From the NCBI RefSeq assembly GCF_000611645.1, contig NW_014013560.1, forward strand, positions 10,209 through 22,975: a stretch of DNA of 12,767 nucleotides. Reading direction: 5' to 3'. Below, piece by piece: positions 9,676-12,767 of this stretch (its first letter is position 1; each line of letters starts with the position of its first letter). The DNA comes from Monoraphidium neglectum (Eukaryota > Chlorophyta > Chlorophyceae > Sphaeropleales > Selenastraceae). The notes under the pieces are model-generated. The model was not told the origin of the DNA, did not search any database, and was given only the letters and a program-made list of their open reading frames with translations. Both the position numbers and the translations under genes were made by a program.

Positions 9676-12349
9676 TCCTGCTGCTGCTGCTGCTGCTGCT
9701 CCTCCTGCTGCTGCTGCGGTGGCTGCAGGAGAGGTGGCTGCACAAGTAGCCAAGGCGTCATGTTGTTGTCCTCATCACGCCAGCGCGCTGACGGCGATGG
9801 ATTGCTGCCGCGCCTCGCCAGAGCTGAGCCCAAACCCTGACACGGAGATGAATGTGTTGCAGTCATAAGGCAATGATCCAGTGTAGGGCTGCGATAATCG
9901 CATGACCAGAAATCAAGAGACAAGGAGGTCAAGGCACAGCGCAGCCAACCTGGAGAGGTGTGAAGAGGGGGGCTGGAGGAGCCCGAAGCTGCCCTGAGGG
10001 CGTCGGCAGCTTGCCAGCCTGTTTGTTGAGGCTGGCGTGGTGGTGCTGAGTAGTGGCAGTGAAGCTGGCTGCTGGCGTGTGTTTGCAGCTTGCCCACTCG
10101 ACTGGCCTGTGGTGGGGTATGGTGGCAGGTTTCAGCAAACCTGCAAATGGCAACGCAAGGGCTTGGGCTGTGCATGACATAGGCAGCCTTGGGCGTAACA
10201 AAGCCACGACCCAGCCATGAGGGCCGGCTGCTGCATGCCACGAGGTTGATGGTGGTCGTGCTCCATCCCCAGTTTGCTCACTGTGTGGAGCTTGCTCTCT
10301 CTGCCTCAGCGCTGCGACACGCGCTCTCCTCAAAGGCGGCACAGCCTGCAGCTGCGGCTGCTGGTGCCAGGGGCGCAGCCACTGATGGCCCCATGCCATT
10401 TGCCGCTTGCCCACAACCAGCCCCAATATCTTCAGTCGCTGTCCGCAGAGTCGGTGCTTCTGGCTGCTCTGGCCATGACCAAACAATAAGCTGCGTCGGC
10501 GGGTTGGTGGGCCGGCAGGCATAGGTGGGTATGGCTGGGGCCAGGAGCCCCTGGGAAAACGCTGCTGGGGCACCGTGCCATCAGCTGGCGCACAACCAAT
10601 CTCACTGCTTGGGGCAAGCGCCACTCGTGCACAGCAGCCTGCGCCCTGATCCTCGCACCTTGTTGATGGCTTGTGGCGTGAAGTACAAGAGGGTGCTGCG
10701 CAGCACACAGCAGCAGAACAGCTCTCGCAGCACGGCGCGCACTAGGCCGCAACGCAGCTCCTCCGGCGGCAGGACGCGTGCCACCACCGCATCGGACAGA
10801 GCCCGGAGAGCCTGGCAATTGGCGTCGCGGCGTCATGAGTATGTGGGGTCAGGGGGCGGCCACAGTCACGGCCAGTGAGAGGCACACTCGAGGGGGCATG
10901 CGATCAAACTGCGTCGAACCACCACTAGCCGCCCTCGCCTTGCCCTGTGCCCTGCCATGCACAGCTTTGCCGCACAGAGCACAGCTCGGACCCCACATCC
11001 CCCCCTGGCCCCGCCCCCCACCCGGTAGTGGCCATCAGGCTGCAGGAACCCGGGGTGCAGGCAGCGCTCCTCGGCCATGGCGCCGCGTACGGCTGCATCA
11101 CGCGCAGCGGTCGGCAGGCAGCGCAAGGCGTCGCGCCCGCCAACACGCGCCACAGCCCGGCGGTACTGCTCCACCACGTCACACAGCGCCTTTGAGCAGT
11201 CGCTGCGGGGCCGTAGAGGAGGGGAAGGGGTGCAGAAGCAGCGGGCGGGCATGTTACCACGCGCACCCTGCTAGCAGCTTCTTTGCTCCCTCCAACCTCG
11301 CGGTTTAGCCGCCCAGTCGCCCAGCCGCCCAGCCGCCCAGCCGCCCAGCCGCCCAGCCGTCCCCCCCTCCCATCCCCCGCCCCACCTGATCAGCACGTGG
11401 CCCCAGTCCACGCGCTGAGACCGCGCGCGGCGTGCCACCTCTCCAAATGTGAAGTTGAGCAGCCGCCGCACTTCAGATGGAAAATCAGTGTCAGGCGCCA
11501 CGGACGCATACCTTCGCGGCAACGCGGTACCGTCAGTGTGATCATGCCACTGGGCAGCAGCAGGCTAGGCATCAGCTGGCAAGCGGAGCAGGCGGGTTGC
11601 GTAAATGAGGCGCGAACCATCACAGCAGCCCGCAAGCACCGCATGCCGGCATGTGCACAGCAGCCACCCTGGGCCTGCAAGCCAGCTGCCTCACCAGGCA
11701 TCGTACACAAACTCTTGAACTATGGCCGAGCTGAAGCGCTCCCATGCCGCTGCAACCAACGCGCTGCCCACTGCAGCACGCCATGCATCGTTGTCGCCGC
11801 ACAGCCACGCACGCGGGGAGCGCGGCTGCACACCCAGGGGCGGATGCGATCCCGGCTCGCCAGTGCTGCCAAGCGGCTGGGCTTGATCGGTGTAGAAGTG
11901 CGGGCGGTTGAAAGGTGGGTGCCGCCTCACGTCCACGCCGTCCGCCAGCACGCGAGCCCCAAGAACGAGGCAGGCCGCCAGCAACCACCGTGCCAACCAA
12001 TTCGCGCCCGCCACTGCATGTTTAGGCGGTCAAGCATGAATGCATATGATATGAGTGTCGCATGCCATGTGCGCCCGCCTGCCGCAGTCGCAGGCGCCCC
12101 ATGCAAATTCGCTTGAGGGAGGGGCAACAGCAGCTGCATGGGTGTGCTGACGTGATGTGCGCCTGCTGCAGACGCTGCACCACATGGGCAACCTCCGCAT
12201 GAACCATACGCACCCTGAAGTATTCTTGATGCCACCACAATCAGCACCACCAGCTTGGCAACGTGAAATAATGCCCTGGTGCGCAGAGAACTCGACCGAG
12301 TCCTCCCGCGCCATGCTTCCAAAGCCCAAGCCGCTTCATGGCCCCTCAT
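6258..12349 (-). CDS. PXA-PX-Nexin_C sorting-nexin-like membrane protein (Mdm1/SNX13/14/19/25 class)
   Basis: Eight exons join in phase to 1384 residues: 12214-12349, 11695-12013, 11386-11511, 11022-11202, 10659-10811, 9385-9836, 9235 down to 8543, and 6258-8352 (TAA). Residues 29-44 and 50-66 are hydrophobic, predicting a membrane hairpin. PXA covers about 120-305 (FVYDAWYASVAPDTDFP, VVEQYRRAVARVGGRDAL, RVLPPEELRCGLVRAVLREL). A disordered linker follows with polyQ at 346-393 and 469-497. PX covers about 655-762 (VVGFEIVASSGKEAAVYVI, WTVRRRLGHFEMLHQRLKA, RRAEELGRYLSAV). A long Ser/Pro/Gln linker leads to Nexin_C at about 1131-1365 (LQLRSRGWVRRQVMAMARQV, LWPGGVF, ELYDLLQCPTAVLQLGHAVL, ALFPELEG), which carries a low-complexity insert near 1230-1310. 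No RGS domain is seen, as in plant members and Mdm1. Relatives anchor in the ER and bind phosphoinositide on vacuole/endosome or lipid-droplet membranes at contact sites. The family call is firm. The least certain parts are the PX intron donor and the 822-base intron 9837-10658, which could hide an extra linker exon. Confidence 0.93.
8353..8542 (-). other. probable GC-AG intron splitting the PX domain
   Basis: Ending exon 7 at 8543 (CGCAG|GCGCGC) and starting exon 8 at 8352 (GCCAG|G) gives WTVRRRLGHFEMLH, which matches the spacing of PX domains (W-x-V-x-R-R-Y-x-x-F-E-x-L-H) with no gap. The only nearby GT donor in the right phase is GTGCGA at 8527; using it inserts five residues (R-A-N-G-P) between the third strand and the first helix, beside the phosphoinositide-binding arginine. 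Family spacing favours the GC donor; splice-site frequency favours GT. Confidence 0.5.
9112..9168 (-). repeat. (CAG)19 coding repeat, second polyQ tract
   Basis: Nineteen uninterrupted CAG codons on the coding strand, preceded by eight further Gln codons, Ser and Arg, and followed by a His/Gln cluster (HQHHHQ). It lies in exon 7 of the sorting-nexin gene between PXA and PX. Confidence 0.95.
9597..9671 (-). repeat. (CAG)25 coding repeat, first polyQ tract
   Basis: Twenty-five uninterrupted CAG codons plus one CAA give 26 glutamines. They are flanked by shorter Gln runs separated by two Glu-Glu pairs on the N-terminal side and one Arg on the C-terminal side. The tract spans residues 346-393 in all and lies in exon 6 of the sorting-nexin gene. 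Confidence 0.95.
9837..10658 (-). other. 822-base intron of the sorting-nexin gene
   Basis: The donor is AAG|GTGCGA at 10658 and the acceptor CCGTGTCAG at 9837-9845, the only nearby acceptor that keeps phase 0 into the polyQ exon. It is three to five times longer than the other introns of this gene. An open frame crosses much of it (minus, about 9929-10708) but shows no recognisable domain. A further linker exon inside cannot be excluded. Confidence 0.6.
11309..11356. repeat. 8-bp minisatellite in sorting-nexin intron 3
   Basis: Six head-to-tail copies of CCGCCCAG, the second with C changed to T at its first base. It lies in the 183-base intron 11203-11385, between the AG|GTGGGG donor and the CCCCGCAG acceptor, and takes up about a quarter of it. 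Copy number is likely to differ between strains. Confidence 0.9.
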
Positions 12350-12527
12350 AGCGATTCTTACATCGATCTACGCCATCTGGTTAGGTGGCACTCCATTTCA
12401 CGAGCTTGACTAAGAGATCGTGGTACTACTACTGTAGTCTGCTGCCACTTCGTGCTTTTGAAAAGCCCAAACGCGTGTGTATGCAGGTCATGCTATCCGG
12501 AATGTGGTTAAGGATTTGGAGTTTCAG

Positions 12528-12537
12528 AGTATATATC
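12528..12537 (-). promoter_or_regulatory. TATA-like element upstream of the sorting-nexin gene
   Basis: The minus strand reads GATATATACT here, about 180 bases upstream of the ATG at 12349. Position and sequence suit a core promoter with a 5' UTR of about 150 bases. This is motif evidence only. Confidence 0.35.
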
Positions 12538-12620
12538 ATGAGCCCGGGCGACTGCTCTTGCAGGGCTGCAGGTTCGGTGCAGTGCTCCACATGCATCTCT
12601 CTTCGGGGATGGGCAATTGT

Positions 12621-12707
12621 CCATCCATTTGCCTGACCTGAGACTTTGAGTCCAGAGCTTGCAGCTAATGCACATCAAGTTTTTACAGATATGATGCAAA
12701 TGGATGG
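12621..12707. repeat. 12-bp perfect inverted repeat
   Basis: CCATCCATTTGC at 12621-12632 and GCAAATGGATGG at 12696-12707 are exact reverse complements separated by 63 bases. The right arm is followed at once by the palindrome at 12709. It could be a hairpin, a small inverted-repeat element, or paired protein sites. Confidence 0.75.
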
Positions 12708-12708
12708 G

Positions 12709-12722
12709 TTGCAAGCTTGCAA
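12709..12722. repeat. 14-bp perfect palindrome
   Basis: TTGCAAGCTTGCAA is a complete palindrome. A partial copy, AGCTTGCAG, lies at 12657-12665. No function can be assigned. Confidence 0.75.
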
Positions 12723-12767
12723 CGTGTAGAATGAGACATGAACGTTCAAGCAGCAACGCGGCGGGGG

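Larger units (their letters stand above)
12350..12767. other. upstream region of the sorting-nexin gene
   Basis: No supported coding region. It should contain the promoter and 5' UTR of the minus-strand sorting-nexin gene, and perhaps the 3' end of another gene beyond the right edge. TGTAA on the minus strand at 12357-12361 and 12681-12685 could be polyadenylation signals of such a neighbour, but the first lies only eight bases from the sorting-nexin start codon, so it probably is not. Confidence 0.5.

Noticed and set aside
9421..9868. Plus-strand frames encoding poly-Cys and poly-Ala
   Set aside because: They are alternative readings of the CTG/CAG repeat that encodes polyQ on the minus strand.
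9850..9900. Alternative acceptor (TTATCGCAG) for the polyQ exon
   Set aside because: Using it would put the exon out of phase with the PXA exon ending at 10659; the CAG at 9837-9839 keeps phase 0.
9929..10708. 259-codon minus-strand open frame inside the long sorting-nexin intron
   Set aside because: Its first part is another frame of the PXA exon and the rest has no domain; a hidden linker exon stays possible but is not supported.
193..12349. The three firm genes as a functional gene cluster
   Set aside because: They are separately spliced eukaryotic genes with unrelated expected roles and gaps of 1.4 kb between them; shared strand alone is not evidence.

Overview
The window looks like nuclear DNA of a chlorophyte green alga. 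It is GC-rich, genes are cut by short introns (about 150-330 bases, one of 822) with GTGCGT/GTGAGG-type donors, CAG/CTG and GT/CA microsatellites are common, and one gene encodes a chloroplast-type ABC1 kinase with a transit-peptide-like N terminus. No prokaryotic operons, RNA genes, transposons or CRISPR arrays were seen. All gene models below were assembled by hand from domain recognition, GT-AG sites and codon phase, without transcript evidence.

Layout, left to right. (1) Bases 1-1466, minus strand: the 5' three exons of an ABC1K/UbiB-type atypical kinase; the rest of the gene lies beyond the left edge, which begins with an 18-base poly-G run. (2) 1467-2919: about 1.45 kb with no supported gene, holding the 3' flank of the SPX gene, the upstream region of the kinase and a 10-bp inverted repeat. 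(3) 2920-4828, minus: a three-exon, 466-residue SPX-domain protein whose first coding exon is only 11 bases. (4) 4829-5115: upstream region of the SPX gene, possibly shared with a weak plus-strand candidate gene at 5116-5618 (two exons, 105 residues, no family recognised). (5) 5619-6257: gene-free, A/C-rich, with CA repeats and short tandem duplications. (6) 6258-12349, minus: a complete eight-exon gene for a 1384-residue PXA-PX-Nexin_C protein (the Mdm1/SNX13/14/19/25 and plant homologue class), with two N-terminal membrane segments and two long polyglutamine tracts between PXA and PX. (7) 12350-12767: its upstream region, with a TATA-like element, an inverted repeat and a palindrome.

The three firm genes all lie on the minus strand but have unrelated expected roles: plastid quinone/lipid metabolism (ABC1K), inositol-pyrophosphate and phosphate sensing (SPX), and phosphoinositide-dependent membrane contact or sorting (PXA-PX). 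I see no evidence that they form a functional cluster. The most unusual points are the architecture and polyQ content of the sorting-nexin gene, a probable GC-AG intron inside its PX domain, and the 11-base start exon of the SPX gene.
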